36,660 bases of DNA from Proteobacteria bacterium UBA4656 (GCA_002405525.1 DHLY01000079.1:38931-75590), one strand, 5' to 3'; positions 1-9,388 are shown, counted from the stretch's first letter. A program made the numbers and translations. The notes: generated by a model from the sequence alone, not told the origin.

Positions 1-668
1 AGCGGCGTGCGCGCCTCGTCGATCAGGATCGAGTCCACCTCGTCGACGATCGCGTAGCTCTGCCCGCGCTGGTAGCGGTCCACCTTCGCCAGCGCCATGT
101 TGTCGCGCAGGTAGTCGAAGCCGTACTCGTTGTTGGTGCCGTAGGTGATGTCGCAGGCGTAGGCAGCGCGCTTGTCGGCCGGCTTCATGCCGGGCACGAC
201 CACACCGGTGGTCATGCCGAGCGCGGCGTAGACCGGACCCATCCATGCGGCGTCGCGCCGCGCGAGATAGTCGTTCACGGTGACCACATGCACGCCCTTG
301 CCGGACAACGCGTTGAGGTAGACCGGCAGGGTGGCGACCAGGGTCTTGCCTTCGCCGGTGCGCATCTCGGCGATCTTGCCGGCGTGCAGCACCATGCCGC
401 CGATCATCTGCACGTCGTAGTGGCGCAGCCCGAGGGTGCGCCGCGCGGCTTCGCGCACGGCGGCGAAGGCCTCCGGCAGGATCTGGTCGAGCGTTTCGCC
501 GGCGGCGATTCGCTCGCGGAACACGGCCGTACGGGACTCGAGGGCCGCATCGTCGAGGGCCTGGAACTCGGACTCCCGCGCGTTGATCCGGGCCACGACC
601 TTCCGGTACTGGGCGACGAGGCGGTCGTTGCGGCTGCCGAAGACGGCAGTGAGGACGCGATTGAGCAT
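1..668 (-). CDS. secA: SecA preprotein translocase ATPase, N-terminal part (cut by window edge)
   Basis: About 222 codons of the motor ATPase that drives proteins through SecYEG. The protein begins [16 protein letters not shown]; the Walker A motif MRTGEGKT lies near residues 101-108 and the Walker B / DEAD-type motif VDEVDSIL near residue 210, both part of nucleotide-binding domain 1. The [15 protein letters not shown] block, which is highly conserved in SecA, is present. The reading frame runs off the left edge, so the preprotein cross-linking domain, NBD2 and the C-terminal zinc tail are missing only because of the window. The ATG at 668 is preceded by AGGA about 8 nt upstream. The M23 peptidase gene lies upstream on the same strand. 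No secM-like leader is visible between them. Confidence 0.97.
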   Translation of the reverse strand, partial: MLNRVLTAVFGSRNDRLVAQYRKVVARINARESEFQALDDAALESRTAVFRERIAAGETLDQILPEAFAAVREAARRTLGLRHYDVQMIGGMVLHAGKIAEMRTGEGKTLVATLPVYLNALSGKGVHVVTVNDYLARRDAAWMGPVYAALGMTTGVVVPGMKPADKRAAYACDITYGTNNEYGFDYLRDNMALAKVDRYQRGQSYAIVDEVDSILIDEARTP

Positions 669-705
669 GGAGGGTCCTGGCGGGACGGCGGAACGGAGGG
701 GCGGG

Positions 706-711
706 ATTGTA
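706..711 (-). promoter_or_regulatory. Candidate -10 box for secA (TACAAT)
   Basis: On the minus strand TACAAT (5/6 to TATAAT) lies about 38 nt before the secA ATG, framed by GCGGG and CCCGC so that the box sits in the loop of a short inverted repeat. No convincing -35 is found 16-18 nt upstream. The position just downstream of the M23 terminator hairpin fits a separate secA promoter. Confidence 0.4.
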
Positions 712-727
712 CCCGCGGAACGGCGAA

Positions 728-745
728 GGCCGCCCGCGGGCGGCC
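728..745 (-). terminator. Perfect GC-rich palindrome between the M23 peptidase gene and secA
   Basis: GGCCGCCCGCGGGCGGCC is a perfect 18-bp palindrome that can form an 8-bp stem. On the minus strand it is followed by TTCG rather than a real T tract, so it may terminate M23 peptidase transcription only partly or stabilise the mRNA end. It lies directly upstream of the candidate secA -10. Confidence 0.5.
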
Positions 746-910
746 TCCAATCATTGCTGGGCATTTGGGGCGACCGGGCCTCGATTCAAGTCGCGGCGCG
801 GTGCGCGGACGGGGCGGCGGCAGGGGGCGAGGCGCAAGCGGGCGCCACCCGGTCAGGGCGCGGTTGCGCCGGGTCGGCTGCGCCGCGCGAAGCCGGGAAG
901 CGCCAGCCGT

Positions 911-1840
911 TCAGCGGATCGCGCGGATGTACTCCGCGGGATTGACCAGACGCCCGTTCAGCCAGACCTCGAAGTGGACGTGGACGCCGGTCGCACGGCC
1001 GGTCGACCCCATCCTGGCGATCACGTCCCCCGCGCGCACGGGGCTGCCGACCTCGACCAGATTGCGATCGTTGTGGGCATACCGCGTCAGATAGCCGTTG
1101 CCATGGTCGATCTCGACCACGTTGCCATAGCCCGGCTTCTTGCCTGCGTAGGCCACCACGCCGCCGGCCACCGAAATCACCTCCGATCCACGCGGACCGT
1201 TGAAGTCGACGCCGCCGTGGAACTCGGGCCGGCCGGTGAACGGGTCGGCACGGTAGCCGAAGCCCGAGGACTTGAAGCCGGTGCGCACCGGCAGGCCGGC
1301 GGGCATCAGGCCGAGGTCAACCTCGCGATCGAACAGGACCGACTCCAGCATGCCCAGTTGCGCCGACTGGCGATCGAATTGAGCTTCGAGGCGATCCAGC
1401 GCGCCGTCGACGTCCGCCGCCGACAGAGAGACCGAGGGTGCGGCCGATTTCGGGCCGCCGAGGCCCGGCTCGGCGCCGAAGTCGAACTCGCCGTCGTCGA
1501 GCCTTCCGATCACGGCCAGCCGCTCGCCGAGTGCGTTGAGGCGCATCGCCTCAGCCTGCAGCTTGCCCAGCCGGACGGCCAGGGCGTCCATGTCGCGCGC
1601 CACCGACGCCTGCACCTGGGCCAGTTCGGACTCCTGCTGCTCGAGCTGGTCACGCGCCTGTGCGATCTCGGCACGGGCTTGCCCAGGACCCACCACGGTC
1701 GCGCCCAGCAGGGCACCGACCCCCAGAAACACTGCAGCCACGCCCGCGAGGAGCGTGCCCGCCACCGCCATCGCCCGCCGATCCCCCAGATGAAGCACCT
1801 TCGGCGACGACTGCGGCCTGGCGACGATTATGATGTTCAT
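911..1840 (-). CDS. M23 (LytM-type) metallopeptidase with N-terminal membrane anchor
   Basis: A 309-residue peptidoglycan endopeptidase-type protein. Residues about 25-50 (AMAVAGTLLAGVAAVFLGVGA) form a single membrane segment; residues about 55-105 are Glu/Gln/Ala-rich and predicted coiled coil; the C-terminal about 115 residues are the LytM domain. The zinc site is intact: the HxxxD motif is in HGGVDFNGP and the HxH motif in GVHVHFEVW, with the GYGNVVEIDHGNG block between them. The start MNIIIVARPQ was chosen because an upstream in-frame extension would run through the 5' end of the divergent dciA and has no family-like sequence. Either catalytic endopeptidase or divisome-linked amidase regulator is possible; an intact zinc site favours catalysis. 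The location between dciA and secA is typical of Xanthomonas relatives. Confidence 0.9.
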   Translation of the reverse strand: MNIIIVARPQSSPKVLHLGDRRAMAVAGTLLAGVAAVFLGVGALLGATVVGPGQARAEIAQARDQLEQQESELAQVQASVARDMDALAVRLGKLQAEAMRLNALGERLAVIGRLDDGEFDFGAEPGLGGPKSAAPSVSLSAADVDGALDRLEAQFDRQSAQLGMLESVLFDREVDLGLMPAGLPVRTGFKSSGFGYRADPFTGRPEFHGGVDFNGPRGSEVISVAGGVVAYAGKKPGYGNVVEIDHGNGYLTRYAHNDRNLVEVGSPVRAGDVIARMGSTGRATGVHVHFEVWLNGRLVNPAEYIRAIR

Positions 1841-1878
1841 CTCGTTCTCGCCTTGCGCCGTATCCGGTTCAACTGCCC

Positions 1879-2325
1879 ATGCAACGCCGACCCGCCACCA
1901 CCGATCGACCCACGCGTCCGCTGGACACGAAGGCCGGCCCGACGCTGACCGGGCTGGTCGAACACGCCCGCCTCCTCGAGGCGATCGACCAGGCACTGCG
2001 GGGCGCACTGCCAGCGGTGTTGGCGGATCAGGTCCGGCTCGCCAACATCCGAGGCGCGCGCCTCGTCTTCCTGGCGAGTTCGCCGGCCGCGGCCACCCGC
2101 CTCCGCTTCATGCAGGAGGCGCTGACCGCAGCGGCCAGCCGTTTCACCGGCATGACCATCGACCAACTCACCGTGAAAGTGGCAACGGTACCGGTCGTTC
2201 CCCGCGACGCGGAACCGCGCAAGCCCCTTTCGAGCGCGGCCGCCGAACACCTCCGGCAGGCCGCCTCCATCCTGGACGACCCCGCATTGCGGGACCTCCT
2301 CCATCGCCTGGCCTCCATGGCCTGA
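1879..2325 (+). CDS. dciA: DciA family protein (DUF721), replicative helicase operator
   Basis: A 148-residue protein of the DUF721 family. DciA is the ancestral loader/operator of the replicative helicase DnaB in bacteria that lack DnaC. The family core is seen at residues about 25-100, with the pattern LRGALPAVLADQVRLANIRGARLVFLASSPAAATRLRF: a helix, then two strands and a helix of KH-like type. The C-terminal third is Pro/Ala-rich and likely flexible. It is transcribed away from the M23 gene, with 38 nt between the two starts. A TATGAT hexamer at 1829-1834, inside the start of the M23 gene, could be its -10, but no good -35 accompanies it. The gene ends 76 nt before the convergent lpxC. 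Confidence 0.85.
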   Translation: MQRRPATTDRPTRPLDTKAGPTLTGLVEHARLLEAIDQALRGALPAVLADQVRLANIRGARLVFLASSPAAATRLRFMQEALTAAASRFTGMTIDQLTVKVATVPVVPRDAEPRKPLSSAAAEHLRQAASILDDPALRDLLHRLASMA

Positions 2326-2339
2326 ACCGCTGTTTTCCG

Positions 2340-2380
2340 GGGCGGGGATTCCGCCCGCGCAGCCCGTGCCACGGGCTGCG
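2340..2380. terminator. Two adjacent hairpins between convergent dciA and lpxC
   Basis: A 6-bp stem (GGGCGG / CCGCCC, 2340-2356) is followed at once by a strong 10-bp stem with a 3-nt loop (CGCAGCCCGT-GCC-ACGGGCTGCG, 2358-2380). Placed between two convergent genes, it most likely works as a bidirectional terminator, although T tracts are poor on both sides (TGTTTTCC precedes it on the plus strand). Confidence 0.7.
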
Positions 2381-2401
2381 GCGATCCGTCTCCGAAGTGC
2401 T

Positions 2402-3313
2402 TCAGACCGCCTGCGCCGGATGGGCGTAGGAGATCGGGGCCGCCGCGGGGTCGGTATAGGTCACCTCCTCCCACGCCGAAGCGTCCGCCAGCAGCGCACG
2501 CAGCAGCCGGTTGTTCAACTGGTGACCCGATTTATGGCCGTAGAAGGACCCGATCAGGCTGTGTCCAAGCAGGTACAGATCCCCGATCGCGTCGAGGATC
2601 TTGTGCTTGACGAACTCGTCTTCGTAGCGCAGGCCGTCCTCGTTGAGGATGCGGTAGTCGTCGAGCACGATGGCATTGTCCATCGACCCGCCGAGCACCA
2701 GGTTGCGCTCACGCAGCATCTCGATGTCGCGCATGAAGCCGAAGGTGCGCGCTCGCGACACTTCTTTGACGAACGAGGTGGTCGAGAAATCGATCTCGGC
2801 GGTGGAGGTCTTGTGGGTGAAGATCGGATGGTCGAAGTCGATCGAAAAACCGACCTTGAAACCGTCGAAAGGGTCGAACCGCGCCCACTTGTCGCCATCG
2901 CGGACGGTGATCGACTTCTTGATCCGGATGAAGCGCTTGGCCTGGTCCTGCTCGTGAATGCCGGCGGACTGCAGCAGAAACACGAACGGACCTGCCGAGC
3001 CGTCCATGATCGGCACCTCGGCCGCGGACAGGTCGACGCAGGCATTGTCGATACCCAACCCCGCCATTGCGGACAGCAGATGTTCGACGGTGGACACACG
3101 CACCCCAGCCCTGACCAGGGTGGTGGACATGCTGGTCTCGCCGACCAGTTCGCAACAGGCCTTGATGTCCACCGGCTGGGGTAGGTCGACCCGGCGGAAG
3201 ATGATGCCGGCGTCCGGAGCGGCCGGACGCAGGGTCATGTAGACCTTCTCCCCCGTGTGGATCCCGACGCCGGTGGCGCGGATCACGTTTTTGAGCGTGC
3301 GCTGCCTGATCAT
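2402..3313 (-). CDS. lpxC: UDP-3-O-acyl-N-acetylglucosamine deacetylase
   Basis: A 303-residue zinc deacetylase that makes the committed step of lipid A synthesis in the cytoplasm. Length and sequence match the family. The first zinc ligand and general base are in STVEHLLSA (Glu77, His78; E. coli Glu78/His79). The second cluster [15 protein letters not shown] holds the remaining zinc ligands His and Asp, and the catalytic His is in [10 protein letters not shown]. The start MIRQRTLKN is the normal LpxC N-terminus; the in-frame extension upstream is not family-like. It follows ftsZ, the classic dcw-end position, but a terminator (3457-3499) and its own promoter separate the two, so it should be expressed independently of the dcw transcript. 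Confidence 0.97.
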   Translation of the reverse strand: MIRQRTLKNVIRATGVGIHTGEKVYMTLRPAAPDAGIIFRRVDLPQPVDIKACCELVGETSMSTTLVRAGVRVSTVEHLLSAMAGLGIDNACVDLSAAEVPIMDGSAGPFVFLLQSAGIHEQDQAKRFIRIKKSITVRDGDKWARFDPFDGFKVGFSIDFDHPIFTHKTSTAEIDFSTTSFVKEVSRARTFGFMRDIEMLRERNLVLGGSMDNAIVLDDYRILNEDGLRYEDEFVKHKILDAIGDLYLLGHSLIGSFYGHKSGHQLNNRLLRALLADASAWEEVTYTDPAAAPISYAHPAQAV

Positions 3314-3356
3314 TTTTTCGTCGCTTCCCCGGGGCAGAATGCGGGCACGGCGGGCG

Positions 3357-3384
3357 ACGATAACACAGCACTTCGGCGACGCAA
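3357..3384 (-). promoter_or_regulatory. Candidate lpxC promoter (TTGCGT - 16 nt - TATCGT)
   Basis: On the minus strand a -35-like TTGCGT (3379-3384) and a -10-like TATCGT (3357-3362) are 16 nt apart, which would start RNA near 3350, about 37 nt before the lpxC ATG. The -35 overlaps one copy of a 10-bp direct repeat. Confidence 0.5.
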
Positions 3385-3430
3385 ACGCCGGATGCGACGC
3401 AAACCCGACACCTGTTGCGCCCGCGCAACA
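3376..3430 (-). repeat. Direct repeat pair and palindrome upstream of lpxC (possible operators)
   Basis: TTTGCGTCGC (minus strand) occurs twice, at 3376-3385 and 3394-3403, an 18-bp period; the first copy covers the -35. Just upstream lies a perfect inverted repeat, TGTTGCGC-2 nt-GCGCAACA (3413-3430). These look like transcription-factor sites but match no operator that I recognise. The remaining stretch from 3500 to 3664 shows nothing further. Confidence 0.4.
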
Positions 3431-3456
3431 GATTCGACGCCCCTCGCCCGTCAGTG

Positions 3457-3499
3457 CCGAAAAGAGACCCGCCGCGCGGGATGGGAAGCGCGCGGCGGG
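3457..3499 (-). terminator. Rho-independent terminator after ftsZ (end of dcw operon)
   Basis: On the minus strand an 11-bp perfect stem, CCCGCCGCGCG / CGCGCGGCGGG, with a 10-nt loop is followed by TCTCTTTTC. It lies about 165 nt beyond the ftsZ stop and well before the lpxC promoter, so it is the natural end of the dcw transcript. Confidence 0.85.
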
Positions 3500-3664
3500 C
3501 CCATGCAGCGGCACGTGCAGCCCCGGCTTGGCTGCGGGCTCGCCACTCGCAGGCCGCGTGGCGGGCACTTGGCCGGCATCACGACTGCGGATGGCGGACC
3601 CGCGGACCAGGTCTGCGGGCGGGCCGTCCAGCAGTCGCCTGCGAGATCGTCCCCTGCCCTCGCT

Positions 3665-4879
3665 TCAGTCGGCCTGGCGACGCAGGAAAGCGGGGATGTC
3701 GAGGTAGTCGTCGACCGGCGGCTGCGCCGGCGCCGACTCCGCCGTCACCGGCGGCGCGGATCCACCGCGCGAGGCGCCTTGGCCGTAGCCGCCGCCGGTA
3801 CCGCGCGACGGCGAGCCGAACTCGACCGCACCACCGGTGCCGGTGCGCACCACCCGGACCGGCGGACGCTCAACCTCCCGCGACGCCTCGCGACCGGTGC
3901 TGGGCGACCGCACCTGCGCAGGCTGGCGGTTGAGGCCGGTGGCGACCACGGTGACGCGCACGTCATCCTGCATCTCGGGGTCCAGCACGGTGCCGATCAC
4001 CACCGTGGCGTCGTCGGACGCGAACTCCTCCACCGTGCGACCGATCTCCTCGAACTCGCGCATGGTGAAGTTCGGACCTGCGGTGATGTTGACCAGGATG
4101 CCGCAGGCGCCGGACAGGTTGATGTCGTCCAGCAGCGGGTTCGACACCGCCGCATCGGCCGCGGCCATCGCCCGGTCGTCGCCGCGGCCGGTCCCCGAGC
4201 CCATCATCGCCATGCCCATCTCGCTCATCACCGTGCGTACGTCGGCGAAGTCGACGTTGATCAGCCCCGGGCGGGTGATGAGGTCGGCGATGCCCTGCAC
4301 CGCACCCAGCAGCACATCGTTGGCGGCGCGGAAGGCGTTCAGGAAGTTCACCTCTCGGCCGAGCACGGTGAGCAGCTTCTCGTTCGGGATGGTGATCAGC
4401 GAATCGACGTGATGAGAGAGCTCCTCGATACCCTTCAGCGCCACCTGCATGCGGCGCCGGCCCTCGAACGGGAATGGCTTGGTGACGACCGCGACCGTGA
4501 GGATGCCCATCTCTTTCGCCAGTTGGGCCACCACCGGAGCCGCCCCGGTACCGGTCCCGCCGCCCATGCCCGCGGTGATGAAGACCATGTCGGCGCCCTG
4601 CAGGGTGGCGACGATGCGCTCGCGGTCCTCCAGCGCGGCCTGGCGGCCGACCTCCGGATTGGCGCCGGCACCGAGCCCCTTGGTCACGTGGCTGCCCAAC
4701 TGCAGCACGGTCTTGGCCGGACAAGCCCGGATCGCCTGCGCATCGGTGTTGGCGCAGATGAACTCCACGCCCTCGATGCTGGCCCCGAGCATGTGGTTGA
4801 CGGCATTGCCGCCGCCGCCGCCGACCCCGATGACCTTGATCACCGCGTTCGGCGCGGCCGTTTCGACGAGTTCGAACAT
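3665..4879 (-). CDS. ftsZ: Cell division GTPase FtsZ
   Basis: A 404-residue tubulin homologue that polymerises into the Z ring at midcell. The nucleotide-binding start ([20 protein letters not shown]), the tubulin signature [15 protein letters not shown] and the T7-loop region ([14 protein letters not shown]) are all intact. A linker rich in Gly, Ser and Pro leads to the conserved C-terminal peptide [14 protein letters not shown], the docking site for FtsA and ZipA. Two ATGs compete: 4888 (MGNMFEL) and 4879 (MFELVET). GGAGG abuts the first directly but sits 9 nt before the second, so 4879 is chosen. The 129-nt gap from ftsA suggests room for an extra promoter or mRNA processing; the leader is A/C-rich and looks unstructured. 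Confidence 0.98.
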   Translation of the reverse strand: MFELVETAAPNAVIKVIGVGGGGGNAVNHMLGASIEGVEFICANTDAQAIRACPAKTVLQLGSHVTKGLGAGANPEVGRQAALEDRERIVATLQGADMVFITAGMGGGTGTGAAPVVAQLAKEMGILTVAVVTKPFPFEGRRRMQVALKGIEELSHHVDSLITIPNEKLLTVLGREVNFLNAFRAANDVLLGAVQGIADLITRPGLINVDFADVRTVMSEMGMAMMGSGTGRGDDRAMAAADAAVSNPLLDDINLSGACGILVNITAGPNFTMREFEEIGRTVEEFASDDATVVIGTVLDPEMQDDVRVTVVATGLNRQPAQVRSPSTGREASREVERPPVRVVRTGTGGAVEFGSPSRGTGGGYGQGASRGGSAPPVTAESAPAQPPVDDYLDIPAFLRRQAD

Positions 4880-4983
4880 GTTTCCCATCCTCCGTGTGTC
4901 GTTTCGTGCGTGTGTGCTGCTCGTTTGTTTTCTGGTGACTGCCGTTGGTGCGTGTTGCCTGCTGCTTGTCGCGTATCGCGTTT

Positions 4984-5011
4984 GCCCTGGGCCCTGAGCC
5001 CTGTGCCCTCA
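4984..5011 (-). repeat. Heptanucleotide tandem repeat (4 units) at the ftsA 3' end
   Basis: On the plus strand GCCCTGG, GCCCTGA, GCCCTGT and GCCCTCA follow one another without gaps; the last unit contains the ftsA stop codon. The minus-strand 15-mer AGGGCCCAGGGCAAA made by this array recurs exactly at 19386-19400. Confidence 0.75.
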
Positions 5012-6253
5012 GAACTCACCACTGAACCACTTCTTGAACCGCTGCCACGCCGTGCCGCCCGCCTCGCCCGCCAGCGTCGGCGCAGGCCGCTGGGCGCCGG
5101 CGCCTTGCTTGGCGCCGTACAGCAGCAAGCCGACGCCGGTGGCGTGGATCTCGTTGCTGACCACGTCCGACAGGCCGGTGACGAACGCCGGTACACCGAC
5201 GCGCACCGGCATGTGCAGCATCTCCTCGGCCAGCTCGATCACGCCTTCCATCTTCGCGCCGCCGCCGGTGAGCACGACCCCGGCCGCGATCAGTTCCTCG
5301 TAGCCGGAGCGGCGCAGTTCGGCCTGCACCATCTCGAAGATCTCCTCGTAGCGCTTCTGCACCACCTCGGCGAGCATCTGGCGCGCGAGACGGCGCGGCG
5401 GACGGTCGCCGACGCTGGTGACCTCGATGGTTTCCTCCGGGCGCGCGAGCTGCGCCAACGCGCAGGCGTACTTGACCTTGATCTCCTCCGCGAACGGCGT
5501 CGGCGTGCGGAAAGCGAAGGCAATGTCGTTGGTCACCTGGTCACCGGCCACGCCGAGCGAGGCGGTGTGTCGGATCGCGCCGTGGGTGAACACCGCGATG
5601 TCGGTGGTACCCGCGCCGATGTCGACCAGCGCCACGCCCAGGTCCTTCTCGTCCTGGGTCAGTACCGAATGCGAGGAGGCCAGCTGCTGCAGGATCAGGT
5701 CGTCCACCGCAAGCCCGCAACGGGTCACGCACTTGGAGATGTTCTGCGCCGCGCTCATCGCGCCGGTGACCAGGTGCACGCGCGCCTCCAGGCGCACGCC
5801 GCTCATCCCGGTCGGGTGGCGGATCCCCTCCTGCTCGTCGATCACGTACTCCTGCGGCAGCACGTGCAGGATGCGCTGGTCGGCGGGAATCGCCACCGCG
5901 CGGGCGGCGTCAAGCACGCGCTCGACATCGCCCTCGGTGACCTCCTTTTCGCGGATCGCCACCACGCCCTGCGAGTTCAGGCTGCGGATGTGGCTGCCGC
6001 TGATCCCGGCGTAGACCGAGCGGATCTCGCAGCCCGCCATCAGCTCGGCTTCCTCGATCGCGCGCTGGATCGCCTGGGTGGTGGACTCGATGTCGACCAC
6101 CACTCCGCGCTTCATTCCTTTCGACGGATGGGTGCCGATCCCGATCACTTCGACCGGTTCACCCGGCGCGTATTCGCCGACGATGGCGACGATCTTCGAG
6201 GTGCCGATGTCGAGGCCGACCAACAGCGTCTTGTGTTCGGACTTGCGGGTCAT
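5009..6253 (-). CDS. ftsA: Cell division protein FtsA
   Basis: A 414-residue actin-like ATPase that tethers FtsZ to the membrane. The phosphate 1 motif (LLVGLDIGTSKIVAIVGE), the phosphate 2 motif (ALVDIGAGTTDIAVF) and the adenosine motif (AAGVVLTGGGAKMEGV) are in order; the 1C domain typical of FtsA lies between them. The C-terminus WQRFKKWFSGEF is the amphipathic membrane-targeting helix. The ATG at 6253 comes 2 nt after the ftsQ stop, so ftsA is probably translated by coupling. FtsA and FtsZ sit together as in most Proteobacteria. Confidence 0.98.
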   Translation of the reverse strand: MTRKSEHKTLLVGLDIGTSKIVAIVGEYAPGEPVEVIGIGTHPSKGMKRGVVVDIESTTQAIQRAIEEAELMAGCEIRSVYAGISGSHIRSLNSQGVVAIREKEVTEGDVERVLDAARAVAIPADQRILHVLPQEYVIDEQEGIRHPTGMSGVRLEARVHLVTGAMSAAQNISKCVTRCGLAVDDLILQQLASSHSVLTQDEKDLGVALVDIGAGTTDIAVFTHGAIRHTASLGVAGDQVTNDIAFAFRTPTPFAEEIKVKYACALAQLARPEETIEVTSVGDRPPRRLARQMLAEVVQKRYEEIFEMVQAELRRSGYEELIAAGVVLTGGGAKMEGVIELAEEMLHMPVRVGVPAFVTGLSDVVSNEIHATGVGLLLYGAKQGAGAQRPAPTLAGEAGGTAWQRFKKWFSGEF

Positions 6254-6255
6254 GT

Positions 6256-7014
6256 TCAGGCCTGCGGCGCGGGTTGATCGACAGGCGGCGGCGCCGGGAG
6301 CGGCGCCTGCCGCCACTCCACGGCGAAGCCGTTGGCGTAACGCAGGTCGGCGCGCACCAGCACGAGGCCGGCGTTGCCGTCGATCTGGCGCAGCGCATCG
6401 AGAAACCGATGCAGGCGCGCGCCGGGCTGCTCGCGGCCGAGCACGATGCTGGCGCCGTCGTAGGTGGCCAGTTGCCAGCTGCCGCGGGCGCTCAGCGCGA
6501 GGCGGGACGGCGCCAGCCCGCTGCCGCGCATCAGCGTCTCGATCTCGCGCAGGAAGGCGAGCATGTCGGCCGCGCGCCCGGCGGGGCCGTCGAGCATCGG
6601 CAGGCCACCCGGCACGGTCTCGCCGGGCACCAGGAACAGGGTGCCGTCCTCGCCGACCAGGCGGCCGTCCGACCACGCGGCCGCGGCACGCCGCTCGACC
6701 AGCCTGATCTCCAGCTGGTCGGGCCAGCGCCGGCGGACCTCGGCGCGGGCGACCCAGGGCACCTGCTCGACGGCGGCGCGCACTGCGCCGAGGTCGGTGG
6801 CGAAGAATCCTCCGTCGAGGCGAGGCGCCACCGTCGCGCGCACCTGGTCGGCGTTGACCCGCTCGAATGCGGCGTCGATGCGCAACTGGCGGAACGGCCA
6901 GCGCTCGGCGGCGAACCAGCCGTTCAGCGCGCCGACCAGCGGCAGGGCAATCACGCCCGCTGCCAGCGCCCAGGCCAGCATCTTCAGCAGGGCGTTGCCG
7001 GCGGCGGGTCTCAT
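6256..7014 (-). CDS. ftsQ: Cell division protein FtsQ
   Basis: A 252-residue bitopic inner-membrane divisome protein that scaffolds FtsL/FtsB. A short cytoplasmic start ([11 protein letters not shown]) is followed by one membrane segment at about residues 12-30, then a periplasmic POTRA domain ([21 protein letters not shown], about 40-110) and the FtsQ domain with the conserved [25 protein letters not shown] block. The C-terminal tail is Pro-rich. Its ATG overlaps the ddlB stop by 4 nt (ATGA). Length and order are typical. Confidence 0.93.
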   Translation of the reverse strand: MRPAAGNALLKMLAWALAAGVIALPLVGALNGWFAAERWPFRQLRIDAAFERVNADQVRATVAPRLDGGFFATDLGAVRAAVEQVPWVARAEVRRRWPDQLEIRLVERRAAAAWSDGRLVGEDGTLFLVPGETVPGGLPMLDGPAGRAADMLAFLREIETLMRGSGLAPSRLALSARGSWQLATYDGASIVLGREQPGARLHRFLDALRQIDGNAGLVLVRADLRYANGFAVEWRQAPLPAPPPVDQPAPQA

Positions 7015-7952
7015 GCGCCCTCCCCGCGGAAGCTCGATTCGAGCACGCGCCAGCACAGCGCCTCGAAGCCGATGCCCGCCTGGCGCGCGGCCTTCGGCAC
7101 AAGGCTGTGGCTGGTCATGCCGGGCGCAGTGTTGACTTCGAGCAGGTGGTTTCCGCCCTGTTCGTCGCGCATCACGTCGACCCGTCCCCAGCCGCTGCAG
7201 CCGAGCGTCTCGAAAGCCCGCAGCGCGAGCGCGCGCAGCGCGTCCTCGGCTTCGCCCTGCAACCCGGGACAGATGTATTGCGTGTCGTCGCTGACGTACT
7301 TGGCGTGGTAGTCGTAGTACCCGCCGGCAGGCACGATGCGGATCGAGGGCAGGGCCGCGGCGCCGAGGATGCCGACCGTGTACTCGCCGCCGACGATCAA
7401 CTGCTCGATCAGCAGTTCTCCGTCGTAGCGCGCGGCCAGCTCCACCGCCGCCGGCAGGTCGGCTTCCCCGAACACCCGGCTGATGCCGACGCTGGAGCCC
7501 TCGTTGGCCGGCTTGACGACTACCGGCAGGCCGAGCCCGCGCACCGCCGCGCGGACGTCGCCGCCGGCGCGGTGGCGCACGTAGCGAGGCGTCGGCAGGC
7601 CCAGCGCGATCCAGACCTGCTTGCTGCGGATCTTGTCCATCGACAACGCCGACGCCAGCACGCCGGACCCGGTGTAGGGCACACCGAGCGCCTCCAGTGC
7701 GCCCTGCAGCACGCCGTCCTCGCCGCCGCCACGGTGGCCGTGGAGGACGTTGAACACGCGATCGATGCGGCGCGCCAGCGCGGCTTCCAGAAGTGCCGGG
7801 ATGCCGTCCACCGGCACCGCGTCGACACCGCGCGCGCGCAGCGCAGCCAGCACGCATGCGCCGGAGTCGAGCGATACCTCGCGCTCCGACGAGGTGCCGC
7901 CGAGCGCCACCGCGACGCGACCGAAGTCGCGCGGGTCTTCGATGCGCCTCAT
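7011..7952 (-). CDS. ddlB: D-alanine--D-alanine ligase
   Basis: A 313-residue ATP-grasp ligase that forms the D-Ala-D-Ala dipeptide used by MurF. Visible family blocks are [16 protein letters not shown] at the N-terminus, [14 protein letters not shown], the ATP-grasp loop [16 protein letters not shown], the substrate-loop block [22 protein letters not shown] and the metal-binding ending [17 protein letters not shown]. It is complete. The start overlaps the murC stop (ATGA), and the stop overlaps the ftsQ start, so it is embedded in a chain of coupled genes. Confidence 0.97.
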   Translation of the reverse strand: MRRIEDPRDFGRVAVALGGTSSEREVSLDSGACVLAALRARGVDAVPVDGIPALLEAALARRIDRVFNVLHGHRGGGEDGVLQGALEALGVPYTGSGVLASALSMDKIRSKQVWIALGLPTPRYVRHRAGGDVRAAVRGLGLPVVVKPANEGSSVGISRVFGEADLPAAVELAARYDGELLIEQLIVGGEYTVGILGAAALPSIRIVPAGGYYDYHAKYVSDDTQYICPGLQGEAEDALRALALRAFETLGCSGWGRVDVMRDEQGGNHLLEVNTAPGMTSHSLVPKAARQAGIGFEALCWRVLESSFRGEGA

Positions 7953-9388
7953 GGGTCCACCCCGGGCAGCGCGCCCTGGCGTCCCAGTTCTGCCGCCACC
8001 GCGCCGATATCGCCGGCGCCCAGCAGGACCAGCAGGTCGCCGTCACGGGCGATCGGCGCCAGCGCCAGCGGCAGGTCGCGTGCCGACTTCACCAGCACCG
8101 GGTCGACCTTGCCGCGCGCACGCACGGCGCGCGCCAGCGCCCGGCCATCGGCGTTCGGGATCGGCGCCTCGCCTGCGGGATAGACCTCGGTCAGCACCAG
8201 CACGTCGGCGCCGGCGAGCACCTCGGCGAAATCATCGAGCAGGTCGCGGGTGCGGGTGTAGCGATGCGGCTGGAAGCCAACCACGAGGCGGCGGCGCGGC
8301 CAGCCGCCGCGGGCGGCCGCGAACACCGCGGCGAGTTCGCGCGGGTGGTGGCCGTAGTCGTCGACCAGCATCGCGCTGCCGCCGGCCACGCGGATCTCGC
8401 CGTGGCGGTGGAAACGGCGACCGACCCCGCGAAATCCGGCAAGCGCGCGCGCGATCGCGTCGTTGCCGACCCCGAGTTGCCAGCCGAGCGCGGCAGCCGC
8501 CAGTGCGTTGAGCACGTTGTGGTGGCCGGGAAGGTTGAGCGTGACCGGCAGCGGCTCGGCGCGCTGCGGCAGGTGCAGGTCGAAGGCCGTCGTGAACCCG
8601 TCCTGTCGAATGGCGGTGGCACGCACGTCGGCGCCCTCGGAGGTTCCGTAGGTCATGGTGTTGCGCGGGGTCTGGCGCGCCAGCGCTGCGGTCTCTGCGT
8701 CGTCGATGCACAGGATCGCCAGACCATAGAACGGCAGGTGGTGCAGGAAGTCGGAAAACGCCTGCCGCAGGCGGTCGAAGTCGCCGCCGTAGTTTTCGAG
8801 GTGGTCGGCGTCGATGTTGGTGACCACGGCGATGGTGGGCGCCAACAGCAGGAAGGAACCGTCGCTCTCGTCCGCCTCGGCGACCAGGAAGCGGCCGCCG
8901 CCGAGGCGGGCGTTGGTGCCGGCGGAGTTCAACTGCCCACCGATCACGAAGGTCGGGTCGAGGCCGCCCTCGGCCAGCACCGACGCGCACAGGCTGGTCG
9001 TGGTGGTCTTGCCGTGCGTACCGGCGACTGCGATGCCGGTCTTCAGGCGCATCACCTCGCCGAGCATCTCGGCGCGCGGCACCACCGGGATCCGGCGCTC
9101 GCGCGCAGCGACCAGTTCCGGGTTGTCGGGCCGGATCGCGCTGGATACCACCAGCACGTCGGCGTCGGCGACCTGCGCGGCTGCGTGGCCGCGGAACACC
9201 CGCACCCCGGCCGCCACGAGCCGGCGGGTGGTCGCGCTCTCGCCCTGGTCGGAGCCGGACACCTGGTAGCCGAGCGTCGCCAGCACTTCGGCGATGCCGC
9301 TCATCCCCGCTCCGCCGATGCCGACGAAGTGCACACGCGCGTAGGCACGCATCAGGTCCGCGTGGTCGGCCATCCGGCGCAGGGTCAC
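7949..9388 (-). CDS. murC: UDP-N-acetylmuramate--L-alanine ligase
   Basis: A 479-residue Mur ligase that adds L-Ala to UDP-MurNAc. The Rossmann start [19 protein letters not shown], the P-loop [10 protein letters not shown] and the ENYGGDF-type central block are intact. A GTG start at 9388 is preferred over the ATG at 9373 because the GTG overlaps the murG stop (GTGA) and has GAGGAGG ending 7 nt before it, whereas the ATG would be about 22 nt from that site. The resulting N-terminus is [13 protein letters not shown] (formyl-Met in vivo). Confidence 0.96.
   Translation of the reverse strand: MTLRRMADHADLMRAYARVHFVGIGGAGMSGIAEVLATLGYQVSGSDQGESATTRRLVAAGVRVFRGHAAAQVADADVLVVSSAIRPDNPELVAARERRIPVVPRAEMLGEVMRLKTGIAVAGTHGKTTTTSLCASVLAEGGLDPTFVIGGQLNSAGTNARLGGGRFLVAEADESDGSFLLLAPTIAVVTNIDADHLENYGGDFDRLRQAFSDFLHHLPFYGLAILCIDDAETAALARQTPRNTMTYGTSEGADVRATAIRQDGFTTAFDLHLPQRAEPLPVTLNLPGHHNVLNALAAAALGWQLGVGNDAIARALAGFRGVGRRFHRHGEIRVAGGSAMLVDDYGHHPRELAAVFAAARGGWPRRRLVVGFQPHRYTRTRDLLDDFAEVLAGADVLVLTEVYPAGEAPIPNADGRALARAVRARGKVDPVLVKSARDLPLALAPIARDGDLLVLLGAGDIGAVAAELGRQGALPGVDP

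Noticed and set aside
669..910. secM-like arrest peptide upstream of secA
   Set aside because: The interval holds only a palindrome and a possible -10; no short frame with a signal peptide and arrest-like end is present.
4886..4888. Upstream ATG for FtsZ (MGNMFEL)
   Set aside because: GGAGG directly touches this ATG (no spacer), whereas the ATG at 4879 has the optimal 9-nt spacing.
4984..5011. Heptamer array as a CRISPR-like or origin (DnaA-box) element
   Set aside because: Units are contiguous 7-mers with no spacers and do not match DnaA boxes.
3257..6277. Plus-strand open frame of about 1,000 codons antisense to ftsZ and ftsA
   Set aside because: It is a G+C-driven mirror of ftsZ/ftsA codons: no family likeness, repetitive His/Asp/Arg-rich sequence, and it runs across the terminator and the lpxC leader.
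9371..9373. ATG start for MurC (MADHADLM)
   Set aside because: The strong GAGGAGG site is about 22 nt away; the GTG at 9388 with 7-nt spacing and a GTGA overlap is better.
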